The notes under the pieces: generated by a model
Seen by the model: the letters and a program-made list of their open reading frames with translations, nothing else
Databases searched by the model: none
What the model was told of the DNA's origin: nothing
Assembly (NCBI GenBank): GCA_000435075.1
Contig: FR890652.1
Span: forward strand, 12,440-69,417
Length of the DNA stretch: 56,978 bases
Source of the DNA: Bacteroides sp. CAG:770
Lineage (GTDB): Bacteria; Bacteroidota; Bacteroidia; Bacteroidales; UBA932
Reading direction: 5' to 3'
Made by a program: the position numbers and the translations under genes
Shown: one piece after another, positions 8,540 through 17,460 of the stretch
Layout: each line of letters begins with the position of its first letter
Numbering within the stretch: the first letter of the stretch is position 1

Positions 8540-9259
8540 CTAAAATATTTTAATCTTCGACAGGTATGCCTGAATAGTTTTTTCAAGCCCCATGTAAAGC
8601 GCGTCGCAGATTATCGCATGTCCGATGGAAACTTCGTCTGTCCAAGGGATTGTACGTATGAAATATTCCAGATTCTCGAGATTGAGGTCATGGCCGGCAT
8701 TGAGCCCCAATCCGCATTCCTTCACTTTCTCCGCTGTCAGCAGATACGGCTTGATTGCCTTTTCTCTGTCTGCCCTGTAATTTGCCGCATATGCCTCAGT
8801 GTACAACTCCACCCTGTCAGCGCCGCAAACCGCAGCGGCTTCCGCCATCGCAGGGTTCGGGTCAATGAAAATGGACGTGCGGATGTCCCTGGCCTTGAAC
8901 TCTTTGCAGATGTCCGTAAGGTAATCCCTGTTCTTTATCGTGTCCCATCCGGCATTGGAAGTGATGGCATCCGTGGCATCAGGGACCAGTGTCACCTGTG
9001 ACGGTACGATTTCATTGACAAGATCGATGAATTTAGGGATAGGATTTCCCTCGATGTTAAGTTCGACATTGATGAGAGGCTTTATCTCTCTCACGTCGTT
9101 GTATCTGATGTGTCTTTCGTCAGGTCTCGGGTGTACGGTTATTCCTTCTGCGCCGAAACGGACGCAGTCCACTGCAGCCTTCTCCACGTCAGGGAGATTG
9201 CCGCCTCGGGCATTGCGCAGAGTTGCGATTTTGTTTATGTTAACGCTTAATTTCGTCAT
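8540..9259 (-). CDS. pdxJ: Pyridoxine 5-phosphate synthase
   Basis: PdxJ condenses 3-amino-2-oxopropyl phosphate with deoxyxylulose 5-phosphate to pyridoxine 5-phosphate, the last ring-forming step of DXP-dependent vitamin B6 synthesis. The 239-residue protein starts at the ATG at 9259, giving MTKLSVNINKIATLRNARG, the conserved N-terminus. The longer in-frame extension to 9337 is AT-rich spacer sequence and is rejected. ITVHPRPDERHIR and the late LGLNAGHDLNLEN match the TIM-barrel active-site signatures. The gene is divergent from nadK with a 90-base shared spacer. Confidence 0.96.
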   Translation of the reverse strand: MTKLSVNINKIATLRNARGGNLPDVEKAAVDCVRFGAEGITVHPRPDERHIRYNDVREIKPLINVELNIEGNPIPKFIDLVNEIVPSQVTLVPDATDAITSNAGWDTIKNRDYLTDICKEFKARDIRTSIFIDPNPAMAEAAAVCGADRVELYTEAYAANYRADREKAIKPYLLTAEKVKECGLGLNAGHDLNLENLEYFIRTIPWTDEVSIGHAIICDALYMGLEKTIQAYLSKIKIF

Positions 9260-9319
9260 AGCAGTAAGTATATATAGACAAAAATATATATTATTGTTCA
9301 AATATTGTAAAGAAAGTAC

Positions 9320-9327
9320 TAATTTTG
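9320..9327 (+). promoter_or_regulatory. Candidate nadK -7 box
   Basis: TAATTTTG at 9320-9327 fits TAnnTTTG and lies 22 bases before the nadK ATG. The nearest TTG upstream (9294-9296) is 23 bases away, longer than the 19-20 seen at other promoters here, so support is modest. Confidence 0.35.
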
Positions 9328-9349
9328 AGACTTTCAAAGCGAAATAGCA

Positions 9350-10177
9350 ATGCTTTTAGGCCTGTTTTTAAGAAATACAAGTCTGGTCGGTAATCTGCGT
9401 CTCCTCGATATGTTGAAAAAACTTGGAAAGGCGGGTTGCGATTCATATTATATATATGATGACGATGAGGTTCGCGACGGAACAGATATGGTGCTCAGTA
9501 TCGGTGGTGACGGAACATTTCTGTCGGCATCCAAGAAAGTGGCCGGAACCGGAATCCCGGTCCTGGGAGTGAATCTCGGAAGGCTTGGCTTTCTTTCCGA
9601 AAATCTTCCTGAGGATGCGGCAGATGCCATCTTGTCGGGACGCTATGAACTGGAAGACCGCACGCTGTTGAGCGTTTCGGTTTCAGACCGGAAGTTGAAC
9701 AAAGACGTGGGGTTCTGCCCATATGCATTGAACGAAGTCACCATCCACCGCAGTGGGGCAGCGATTCTCGGTATCAATGTCAGGATGAACGGGGATAAGT
9801 TGCCGACTTGCTGGGCCGATGGCCTTATCGTTGCGACAAGTTCCGGTTCGACGGCATATTCTCTCAGTGCAGGCGGCCCGATATGCAGCCCGGATGCCAA
9901 GGTCCTCATTATCGAACCGATTGCGCCGCACAACTTGAATGTGCGTCCTCTTGTGGTCCCTGAATCTACGGATATCAGCATTACAATTTCGTCCAGGGAT
10001 GATGAGGCCGTCCTTACGATGGACAACAGAAATTTTACCATAAGACCTGATGCGGAGGTGAAAGTTTCTGTGGCACAATTTTCGCTAAAACGTGTACGGC
10101 TTCCGAAATCCAGTTTCGTGAAGGCTCTCAGGAGTAAGCTATTCTGGGGTGAGGATATCAGAAATAACGACGATTGA
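9350..10177 (+). CDS. nadK: NAD kinase
   Basis: NadK phosphorylates NAD to NADP, the only known route to NADP. The 275-residue protein has the GGDGT motif at residues 52-56 (SIGGDGTFLSAS), the NEVTIHR motif, and the glycine-rich TSSGSTAYSLSAGGPI loop that forms the nucleotide site. Length is normal for bacterial NadK. It begins a typical Bacteroidetes block, nadK-uppS-bamA-ompH, with uppS 18 bases downstream. Confidence 0.96.
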   Translation: MLLGLFLRNTSLVGNLRLLDMLKKLGKAGCDSYYIYDDDEVRDGTDMVLSIGGDGTFLSASKKVAGTGIPVLGVNLGRLGFLSENLPEDAADAILSGRYELEDRTLLSVSVSDRKLNKDVGFCPYALNEVTIHRSGAAILGINVRMNGDKLPTCWADGLIVATSSGSTAYSLSAGGPICSPDAKVLIIEPIAPHNLNVRPLVVPESTDISITISSRDDEAVLTMDNRNFTIRPDAEVKVSVAQFSLKRVRLPKSSFVKALRSKLFWGEDIRNNDD

Positions 10178-10195
10178 TAATCAGATTTGCATTCA

Positions 10196-10915
10196 ATGAA
10201 CGAGGATAGAAGAATCCCTGCGCATGTTTCCATAATAATGGACGGAAACGGCAGGTGGGCCCGTGAACAGGGACATGAAAGAGTTTATGGACACAAGAAA
10301 GGTGTGGAAAGTGTCAGAGCCGTGACTGAGGCTGCCGCTGAAGCGGGAGTCAAGTATTTGTCTCTATATGCTTTTTCAGAAGAGAACTGGGGCAGGCCAA
10401 AGGAAGAGGTGGATTTCCTGATGCATCTGATGATGGACTCCATCGCTGCGGAAGTGGAAGCTCTCATAAAGAACGGTGTGCGCTTCCATGTCCTCGGAAA
10501 TATCGCACGTTTGCCTAAGGCTCTTCAGGAGGCTATCGCCATGCTGGAAGAAAAGACAAAGGAAAATACTACCATTGACCTTATTCTTTTTGTAAGCTAC
10601 AGCGGCAAGTGGGACATCTTCCAGGCTGCAAAGAAATTTGCCGAGGAATACGGAAAAGAGGAACTTGACAAGATAGAGTCCATTGAGGACATGAACGCGT
10701 TGTCGAAATACCTTGTCACGGATGGAATTCCTGATCCTGACCTTATAATCAGAACTTCAGGAGAGGAGCGTATCAGCAACTACCTTTTATGGCAGGGAGC
10801 GTACTCTGAACTGCTTTTCGTCAAGAAAATGTGGCCGGATTTCGGAAAAGAAGATTTCTTCGCGGCGCTTGACGAATACGCTGCCAGAGACCGCCGTTAT
10901 GGAAAAGTGAAATAA
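10196..10915 (+). CDS. uppS: Isoprenyl (undecaprenyl) diphosphate synthase
   Basis: A cis-prenyltransferase that builds the C55 lipid carrier for peptidoglycan and surface glycans. The start is the ATG at 10196; an upstream in-frame TTG at 10187 is less likely. The protein is 239 residues and has the conserved IIMDGNGRWA with catalytic Asp16, GHKKGVESVR, the YAFSEENWGRP substrate motif, and RTSGEERISNYLLWQGAYSE near the C-terminus, all diagnostic of UppS. bamA follows after 33 bases. Confidence 0.96.
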   Translation: MNEDRRIPAHVSIIMDGNGRWAREQGHERVYGHKKGVESVRAVTEAAAEAGVKYLSLYAFSEENWGRPKEEVDFLMHLMMDSIAAEVEALIKNGVRFHVLGNIARLPKALQEAIAMLEEKTKENTTIDLILFVSYSGKWDIFQAAKKFAEEYGKEELDKIESIEDMNALSKYLVTDGIPDPDLIIRTSGEERISNYLLWQGAYSELLFVKKMWPDFGKEDFFAALDEYAARDRRYGKVK

Positions 10916-10921
10916 ATACCT

Positions 10922-10929
10922 TATATTTG
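10922..10929 (+). promoter_or_regulatory. Candidate bamA -7 box
   Basis: TATATTTG at 10922-10929 fits the -7 consensus exactly and sits 19 bases before the bamA ATG. No matching TTG is found at the expected distance upstream, so it may be a weak internal promoter in the nadK-uppS-bamA group. Confidence 0.4.
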
Positions 10930-10948
10930 TCAGATATTTTATTGGAGA

Positions 10949-13546
10949 ATGAAAATTTTTAACCGGATATTATTCTGCCTGGCTGCGCTTGTCCTTGTCC
11001 AGACCGTGGCTTTCGGACAGCAGAAGCACAGCTCGATAGAGGTGGATTATAATAACCCGCGCAAATATATTGTAGGCGGTATAAAAGTAGAGGGTAACCG
11101 AGCTTTCGGAGACAAGCAGATTCTGCAGCAGTCTGGTTTGAGGAAAGGAATGGAAGTGACTATCCCAAGTGACGACATTTCTTCTATCGTCACCAGGCTT
11201 TGGATGCAGAGATATTTCCAGGACGTGGCTGTCTATGTGGATTCATTGTCGGCTTCGAAAGATACTGTTTTCCTCCGTCTTGCCATTCAGGAACGTCCGC
11301 GTGTGTCACGCTGGACTTTTACTGGCGTCAAATCCGGTGAAAAGAAAGATCTCCAGGAACGTCTGAACCAGAAACGAGGCGGCGAATATTCCGACTATGT
11401 CGCCAAGACTTCCGTAGATATCATCAAGAGGTATTATCAGGGAAAGGGATTCCTTGATGTCCAGGTGGAGCCTCAGGTTCAGAAGGACAGTATCATCAAG
11501 AACGCAATCCGTGTCAATTATGCTGTTGACCGCGGTCCGAAGATTAGAATCAAGACTATCAATTTCATCGGCAACGACCACGTGAGCGACTACAAGCTTG
11601 CCAAGTCAATGAAAAAGACCAAGTCTGCCAAGATCTATAACTTCTTCAGCAGCAAGAAGTTCAATGAGAAAGAATATCAGAATGACAAGAAATCTGTCAT
11701 CAGCGCCTTCAATGAGGCCGGTTACAGGGATGCCCGACTTATTAAAGATTCCATCTATACGGTGAAACCGGGCCGTCTCGGCATTGACTTTACCTTCGAT
11801 GAAGGAAAGAAATATTATTTCAGGAACATTACCTGGACAGGCAACTCCGTTTATACTTCTGACGCTCTCAATACCATCCTTCAGATTCAGAAAGGTGACG
11901 TGTATGACGTCGTTACGATGGAAAAACGACTTCAGGGCGGCGGAAAGCAGGGGGATATGGACGTGTCCAAACTCTATAGGGACAACGGATACCTCTTCTT
12001 CAATGTCCAGCCGGTCGAACTCAATGTCGCAGGTGACTCCGTGGACGTGGAGATGCGCGTCGCGGAGGGAAAACAGGCAACATTGAACAATATCATCATC
12101 AATGGCAATGACCTTACCAATGAGAGGGTAGTGCGCCGTCAGGTGTTCACCAGACCTGGCTATCTCTTCAGCCAGAGTGACTTCGAGAGGTCAATCCGAG
12201 AAATCGCGTCTCTCGGTCAGTTCGACCCTGAGGCAATCACCGACCCTACCAAGGGTTACTCTATCCTGCCTGACCAGAACAACAATACTGTAGATATAGT
12301 ATATAATGTTACTGAGAAGCCTTCCAGCCAGCTGGAACTTTCCGGAGGTTGGGGCGGCAAGACATTTGTCGCAACTGTCGGCGTAAGTTTCAACAACTTC
12401 TCTACCAGGAGGATGTTCGACAAGTCGGCATGGCGTCCGGTTCCGCTCGGAGATGCCCAGAATCTTGCTTTCAGATTCCAGACCAGCGGTACCTACTACT
12501 CTTCGCTCTCGGCAAGTTTCGTGGAGCCTTGGCTGTTCGGAAAGAAACCTACATCGCTCAGTCTCTCAGCTTATTACAGTCGTCAGACGAACTCATACCT
12601 GATGTGGAATATTCTTAACAATGACAAGCAGTTCGAGGTGTATGGTTTCTCTGCCGGTATCGGAAACCGTCTGAAATGGCCTGATAACTATTTCGTATTG
12701 TATAACCAGCTCAGCTGGCAGACATACAAGCTGAGAAACTGGTTCTCCAACTACTTCATCTTCGATGACGGAGTTTCCCACAACCTCAGTTATACTCTCG
12801 GAATTTCCAGAACTTCCACCGACCAGCAGATTTATCCTAGACAGGGTTCTGACATTTCGTTCTCTGTACAGCTTACCCCTCCATTCTCTCTGTTCAGAAA
12901 GAAGGACAAGGGCATCCTCGATGCGCAGGGAAATCCTACGAAGGTCGGCAGCTGGAGAGACATTAACTATAACAACTGGTCTTCACAGGACAGATACAAA
13001 TGGATCGAGTATCACAAGTGGTCATTCAAGGGCTCTCTCTATACGAAACTTGTCGGTGACCTCGTGCTCATGACAAGAGCCCAGTTCGGTTACTTGGGCT
13101 ATTATAACAGAAAGTGGGGCTATTCTCCATTCGAGGGCTTCCTCGTCGGAGGTGACGGTATGTCCGGCTACAACTCTTATGGTTCTGAGGTCATTGCGCT
13201 CAGAGGTTATGAGAACTACTCATTGACTCCTACCGCCCTGACGACCTACAGTTCCAACGGATACTCTTACGCGGGTAACGTTTATGACAAATTCACTGTC
13301 GAACTCCGTTATCCTGTTGTAATGCAGCCGCAGTCGACTATCTTTGTACTTGCATTCCTCGAAGGAGGTAACTGCTGGTCTGACATCCGCGACTTCAATC
13401 CGTTCCAGATCAAGCGTTCTGCCGGTGTCGGCGTGAGGGTTTATCTTCCTGTCATCGGTCTCCTCGGAATCGACTGGGGATATGGATTTGATGACAAGGT
13501 CAACGGAAAGGGCCAGTTCCACTTCCTCATCGGACAGCAGTTCTAG
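10949..13546 (+). CDS. bamA: Outer membrane protein assembly factor BamA
   Basis: An 865-residue Omp85 protein, the core of the machine that inserts beta-barrels into the outer membrane. A signal peptide ends near AFGQ (about residue 24). Several POTRA domains follow (KYIVGGIKVEGNRAF; RIKTINFIGNDHVSD; YFRNITWTGNSVY; TLNNIIINGNDLTNE), then the C-terminal barrel with the Omp85 features (LRGYENYSLTPTA, and a final FHFLIGQQF ending in aromatic Phe). A notable Gly/Gln-rich stretch (RLQGGGKQGDMDVSKLY) lies between POTRA 4 and 5, as in Bacteroidetes BamA. The partner lipoprotein BamD is at 632. Confidence 0.96.
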   Translation: MKIFNRILFCLAALVLVQTVAFGQQKHSSIEVDYNNPRKYIVGGIKVEGNRAFGDKQILQQSGLRKGMEVTIPSDDISSIVTRLWMQRYFQDVAVYVDSLSASKDTVFLRLAIQERPRVSRWTFTGVKSGEKKDLQERLNQKRGGEYSDYVAKTSVDIIKRYYQGKGFLDVQVEPQVQKDSIIKNAIRVNYAVDRGPKIRIKTINFIGNDHVSDYKLAKSMKKTKSAKIYNFFSSKKFNEKEYQNDKKSVISAFNEAGYRDARLIKDSIYTVKPGRLGIDFTFDEGKKYYFRNITWTGNSVYTSDALNTILQIQKGDVYDVVTMEKRLQGGGKQGDMDVSKLYRDNGYLFFNVQPVELNVAGDSVDVEMRVAEGKQATLNNIIINGNDLTNERVVRRQVFTRPGYLFSQSDFERSIREIASLGQFDPEAITDPTKGYSILPDQNNNTVDIVYNVTEKPSSQLELSGGWGGKTFVATVGVSFNNFSTRRMFDKSAWRPVPLGDAQNLAFRFQTSGTYYSSLSASFVEPWLFGKKPTSLSLSAYYSRQTNSYLMWNILNNDKQFEVYGFSAGIGNRLKWPDNYFVLYNQLSWQTYKLRNWFSNYFIFDDGVSHNLSYTLGISRTSTDQQIYPRQGSDISFSVQLTPPFSLFRKKDKGILDAQGNPTKVGSWRDINYNNWSSQDRYKWIEYHKWSFKGSLYTKLVGDLVLMTRAQFGYLGYYNRKWGYSPFEGFLVGGDGMSGYNSYGSEVIALRGYENYSLTPTALTTYSSNGYSYAGNVYDKFTVELRYPVVMQPQSTIFVLAFLEGGNCWSDIRDFNPFQIKRSAGVGVRVYLPVIGLLGIDWGYGFDDKVNGKGQFHFLIGQQF

Positions 13547-13588
13547 AAGACTGGCATTGATTTGAAGAAAACAAAAAATTTGATAGAT

Positions 13589-14155
13589 ATGAAAAGAATC
13601 ATTTTGATCGCTGTGGCTGCATGTGCAGCTCTTACAGCATCCGCACAGAACCTCAAGTTCGCGCATGTTAATTTCAATGAGCTCGTTATGCTTATGCCTG
13701 CAGCTGACTCTGCAAGAGCACAGATTGCCGCTTCTCAGCAGGAGGCTCAGGATACATACAAGAGCATGACTGATGAGTTCCAGGCAAAATACACTCAGTA
13801 TCAGCAGAAGAGGTCTACCTGGACACCTGCTATCCGTGAGAGCAAGGAGAAGGAACTTACCGACATCCAGAACAGAATCGAGGAGTTCAACCAGTCTATT
13901 CAGCAGGAACTTCAGCAGCAGCAGAACCAGCTCATGGCTCCTATTCAGCAGAGAGCTATCGAGGCTGTAAACAAACTTGCTAAAGCCGGCGGATACGTCT
14001 ATGTGTTCGAACAGAGCTCAATTCTTTATGTTGATCCTGCACAGAGCACTGATCTTACTCCTGCAGCAAGAAAGGCCCTGAATATCCCTGAGGGAAGAAC
14101 ATTGGAGAGTCTCCAGCAGGAACTCCAGGCTCAGTCACAGTCTGCACAGCAGTAA
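13589..14155 (+). CDS. ompH: OmpH/Skp-family periplasmic chaperone (copy 2)
   Basis: A 188-residue periplasmic chaperone for unfolded outer-membrane proteins. The start is the ATG at 13589, giving a clean signal peptide MKRIILIAVAACAALTASAQ. An in-frame TTG at 13562 only adds polar residues. Skp-like FAHVNFNELVMLMPAADSAR is followed by a long Gln/Glu-rich coiled coil and YVYVFEQSSILYVDPA before a Gln-rich tail. It directly follows bamA (42 bases), matching the conserved bamA-ompH order. Confidence 0.92.
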   Translation: MKRIILIAVAACAALTASAQNLKFAHVNFNELVMLMPAADSARAQIAASQQEAQDTYKSMTDEFQAKYTQYQQKRSTWTPAIRESKEKELTDIQNRIEEFNQSIQQELQQQQNQLMAPIQQRAIEAVNKLAKAGGYVYVFEQSSILYVDPAQSTDLTPAARKALNIPEGRTLESLQQELQAQSQSAQQ

Positions 14156-14191
14156 TAGTCCCGACGGCTGAGTCCGATAATTGAAACATCA

Positions 14192-14245
14192 CAGAGGGTG
14201 CCCTGAACGCATGTTTGGGGTACCCTCTGCATATTATTTCTATTT
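14192..14245 (+). terminator. Terminator after bamA-ompH
   Basis: CAGAGGGTGCCC (14192-14203) pairs with GGGGTACCCTCTG (14217-14229), giving a GC-rich stem with a 13-base loop followed by a T-rich run (14230-14245). It lies 37 bases after the ompH stop and should end the nadK-uppS-bamA-ompH transcript. Confidence 0.75.
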
Positions 14246-14260
14246 TCTTACGAATTATTA

Positions 14261-14290
14261 TTGATTTAACGTTTTTTATTATTAGATTTG
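14261..14290 (+). promoter_or_regulatory. gdhA promoter
   Basis: TTG (14261-14263), 19 bases, then TAGATTTG (14283-14290): both Bacteroidetes elements at the right spacing. A copy of the iterated heptamer CATTGAC follows immediately (14291-14297), at the expected start of transcription. This leaves a leader of about 135 bases before the gdhA ATG, in which I see no defined RNA motif. Confidence 0.65.
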
Positions 14291-14433
14291 CATTGACGGA
14301 ATGAGTTTCTTTAATAATTATAAGGAAAATCATGACGTCTGTTAGTTTCTCTCATGTCAGGTCTGCTTTTTGCGGTCAGATGTGAAGAACGGGACGAAAC
14401 AAGTTATACCAAAAAACCATAATTAGTAATACA

Positions 14434-15777
14434 ATGAGAACAGAAGAATTAATGGCCAAACTTCAGGCCAAGTACCCAACAGAGAAAGAATATCTCCAGG
14501 CTGTACGCGAAGTGCTTGAGTGCATTGAGGATGTTTATAACCAGCATCCGGAATTTGAGAATGCCAAGATTATCGAGCGTCTCGTAGAACCGGACAGAAT
14601 GCTTACATTCCGTGTTACATGGGTAGATGACAACGGAGTTGTTCAGACCAATACAGGATACAGAGTACAGTTCAACAATGCTATCGGACCATACAAGGGA
14701 GGTCTTCGTTTCCACCCTTCAGTAAACCCTTCAATTCTTAAATTCTTGGGCTTCGAGCAGACATTCAAGAACTCACTTACAACATTGCCTATGGGCGGTG
14801 GCAAGGGTGGTTCAGATTTCAACCCTAAGGGAAAATCAGAGGGTGAGATCATGAGATTCTGCCAGGCATTCATGCTTGAGTTGTGGAGAAATATCGGTCC
14901 TGACATGGACGTTCCTGCAGGTGACATCGGTGTCGGCGGACGTGAGATCGGCTTCCTCGAGGGAATGTACAAGAAACTTACACGCGAACACAATGGTGTG
15001 CTCACAGGAAAGGGCATCTCTTTCGGCGGTTCACTTATCCGTCCTGAGGCAACAGGCTTCGGCGCTGTTTACTTCCTCCAGCACATGCTTCATAACCACA
15101 AGGCTGACCTCGACATCAAGGGCAAGACCGTTGCAGTTTCCGGTTTCGGTAACGTATCATGGGGTGCCTGCGTAAAGGCTACTGAGCTCGGTGCAAAGGT
15201 TGTTGCAATTTCAGGTCCTGACGGAGTCATCTACAACCCTAACGGAATGACCAAGGAGAAACTCGACTATATGCTCGAACTCCGTGCATCTTGCAACGAC
15301 GTTGTCGCTCCATTCGCAGAGAAATTCCCGGATGCAACATTCACCCCTGGCAAGAAGGCTTGGAGCATCAAGTGCGATATCGCCATGACTTGCGCATTCC
15401 AGAACGAAATGTCCAAAGAGGATGCTGAGGAACTCATCGCAAACGGCACATGGTGCTGCGTAGAGGTTTCCAACATGGGTTGCCAGCCAGGAGCTATCGA
15501 GGCATTCCAGAAGGCCAAGCTGCTCTTCGCACCTGGTAAGGCTGTGAATGCAGGTGGTGTTGCAACATCAGGTCTCGAGATGACCCAGAACGCAATGCAC
15601 CTCAGCTGGACAGCTAAGGAAGTTGACGAGAAACTCCATGGCATTATGGACGCTATCCATGCCTCTTGCGTTAAATATGGTACTCAGCCGGACGGCTATA
15701 TCAACTACGTTAAGGGTGCCAACATCGCAGGCTTCATGAAGGTTGCTGAGGCTATGCTTGCACAGGGCGCTATCTAA
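14434..15777 (+). CDS. gdhA: NADP-type glutamate dehydrogenase
   Basis: A 447-residue hexameric-type glutamate dehydrogenase that forms glutamate from 2-oxoglutarate and ammonium, a main ammonia-assimilation route in gut Bacteroidales. The catalytic lysine lies in MGGGKGGSDF (Lys124). PAGDIGVGGREIG holds the catalytic Asp164. The Rossmann motif VAVSGFGNVSWGA binds the cofactor, and its acidic residue is not at the NAD-type position, so NADP is likely. Its strongly biased codon use suggests high expression. It is a single-gene unit with its own promoter. Confidence 0.96.
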   Translation: MRTEELMAKLQAKYPTEKEYLQAVREVLECIEDVYNQHPEFENAKIIERLVEPDRMLTFRVTWVDDNGVVQTNTGYRVQFNNAIGPYKGGLRFHPSVNPSILKFLGFEQTFKNSLTTLPMGGGKGGSDFNPKGKSEGEIMRFCQAFMLELWRNIGPDMDVPAGDIGVGGREIGFLEGMYKKLTREHNGVLTGKGISFGGSLIRPEATGFGAVYFLQHMLHNHKADLDIKGKTVAVSGFGNVSWGACVKATELGAKVVAISGPDGVIYNPNGMTKEKLDYMLELRASCNDVVAPFAEKFPDATFTPGKKAWSIKCDIAMTCAFQNEMSKEDAEELIANGTWCCVEVSNMGCQPGAIEAFQKAKLLFAPGKAVNAGGVATSGLEMTQNAMHLSWTAKEVDEKLHGIMDAIHASCVKYGTQPDGYINYVKGANIAGFMKVAEAMLAQGAI

Positions 15778-15831
15778 TAAAGTCATAGGGCAGGAAATAC
15801 AAGTCCTTCCGATATGACAACAGTATAATGT

Positions 15832-15872
15832 GATGGGGGCATTTCAGAAGAATTGTCCTCATCATCTTTTTT
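15832..15872 (+). terminator. Possible gdhA terminator
   Basis: An imperfect stem (GATGGGGG at 15832-15839 with TCCTCATC at 15856-15863) is followed by T6 at 15867-15872. Two mismatches make the stem weak. The rest of the 213-base gap before the transporter gene shows no promoter matching the TAnnTTTG form; TACTTTG near 15917 lacks one base of the spacer. Confidence 0.35.
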
Positions 15873-15990
15873 ATGACTGTTAACTTTTGTTATATCTGCA
15901 AAAATTCCTAACTTCGTACTTTGTTGTTGCTGAAACCTTGCTGGTGCAGCAAACCGCATAACTGACAATAGTATTATTCAAAAACACAAG

Positions 15991-17460
15991 ATGTCAACTG
16001 AAACAGTTAAACCAGCTGCGGCATTTCCTGTAAAGAAGCTCATAATGCTTTTTCTTACCATTGCCGTATTTCTTTTCTTCTGGTTCGTTCCACGGTCATT
16101 CTTTGGCTTGACTGACAACGGAACACCTATCCTTTCAATTATCGAGCAGAGAACAGTAGCGATTTTCGCACTGGCAGCATTGATGTGGATGTTCGAAATC
16201 CTCCCGACGTGGGCAACGTCCGTGACTGTCATCGTCGTTCTTCTGTTCACCATCTCGGACAGCTGTCCATTATTCCTGAGGAATGTGGGTGCTGACCCTG
16301 CTGACATGGGAACATTCGTAAGCTATAAGGCCCTTCTGGCCGCATTCGCCGACCCTACCATCATGCTGTTCCTCGGAGGATTCCTCCTTGCGATTGCAGC
16401 GACGAAGGTTGGTCTGGACGTACAGCTCGCGAGAGTCCTTCTGAAACCGTTCGGAACAAAACCTAAGTTCGTCCTTCTCGGATTCCTCATGGTCATCGGC
16501 GTATTCTCAATGTTCATGAGCAATACGGCAACTGCAGCCATGATGCTTACCTTCCTGGCACCTGTCCTCAAGACTCTTCCTGCCAGCGAGAGAGGCCAGG
16601 CCGGTCTTGCATTGGCAATTCCTGTAGCTGCCAACCTCGGAGGTATCGGAACCCCTATCGGAACCCCTCCTAACGCGATTGCCCTCGGATATCTGACAGA
16701 GACAATGCATCAGAGCATCGGTTTCGGCGAGTGGATGCTTATCATGGTTCCTTACGTTATCGTGATGCTTCTTTTCGCATGGATTCTCCTTCTCAAGCTT
16801 TTCCCGTTCTCATCAGACAAGATAGAGCTCAAGATAGAGAATACCAGGAAACCGGATGCGAAGACATATATCGTTTGGGTAACATTCGCAGTGACAATTC
16901 TCCTTTGGGTGCTCGACAGATACACCGGCATCAATGCCAATGTCGTAGCCATGATTCCGGTCGGCGTATTCTGCGCGACAGGCGTCATCACTAAGGAAGA
17001 CCTCAAGAACGTGGAGTGGAGTGTCCTCTGGATGGTAGCCGGCGGTTTCGCCCTCGGTATAGCATTGAACAAGACAGGTCTCGCTGAGAACCTCGTCCAG
17101 TCTATTCCGTTCGCATCATTCAAGCCGCTTGTTATCCTTATCCTTTCAGGTCTGCTCGGATACGCGATGTCCAACTTCATCTCGCACTCGGCAGCTGCCA
17201 GCCTTCTCGTGCCTATCCTCAGTGCGGTAGGTGTCGGAATGGGTGAGATGCTCGGGCCTATCGGCGGTGTCAAGGCACTTCTCGTCGGAGTTGCTCTTTC
17301 TACCTCAGTTGCGATGCTTTTCCCAATCAGTACACCTCCAAATGCGATTGCACATTCTACAGGTCTTATCCAGGTGAAGGATATGACGAAGGTAGGTGCC
17401 ATCATCGGTATCGTCGGACTTGTACTTGGTTACGCAATATTGATTTTCATAGGATTCTAA
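15991..17460 (+). CDS. DASS-family (SLC13) sodium/anion symporter
   Basis: A 489-residue polytopic inner-membrane protein with about 11-12 hydrophobic segments. Two internal-repeat motifs of the divalent anion:sodium symporter family are clear: SNTATAAMM with GIGTPIGTPPNAIALG in the first half, and NFISHSAAASLL with FPISTPPNAIAHSTG in the second. The family carries dicarboxylates, phosphate or sulfate with sodium. The substrate is not fixed by sequence; a C4-dicarboxylate is a reasonable guess. Its stop codon overlaps the start of the next gene (TAATG at 17458-17462), so the two are translationally linked. Confidence 0.88.
   Translation: MSTETVKPAAAFPVKKLIMLFLTIAVFLFFWFVPRSFFGLTDNGTPILSIIEQRTVAIFALAALMWMFEILPTWATSVTVIVVLLFTISDSCPLFLRNVGADPADMGTFVSYKALLAAFADPTIMLFLGGFLLAIAATKVGLDVQLARVLLKPFGTKPKFVLLGFLMVIGVFSMFMSNTATAAMMLTFLAPVLKTLPASERGQAGLALAIPVAANLGGIGTPIGTPPNAIALGYLTETMHQSIGFGEWMLIMVPYVIVMLLFAWILLLKLFPFSSDKIELKIENTRKPDAKTYIVWVTFAVTILLWVLDRYTGINANVVAMIPVGVFCATGVITKEDLKNVEWSVLWMVAGGFALGIALNKTGLAENLVQSIPFASFKPLVILILSGLLGYAMSNFISHSAAASLLVPILSAVGVGMGEMLGPIGGVKALLVGVALSTSVAMLFPISTPPNAIAHSTGLIQVKDMTKVGAIIGIVGLVLGYAILIFIGF

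Noticed and set aside
9643..10233. 196-residue minus-strand frame opposite nadK
   Set aside because: nadK motifs on the plus strand explain the region; the minus frame has no family pattern.
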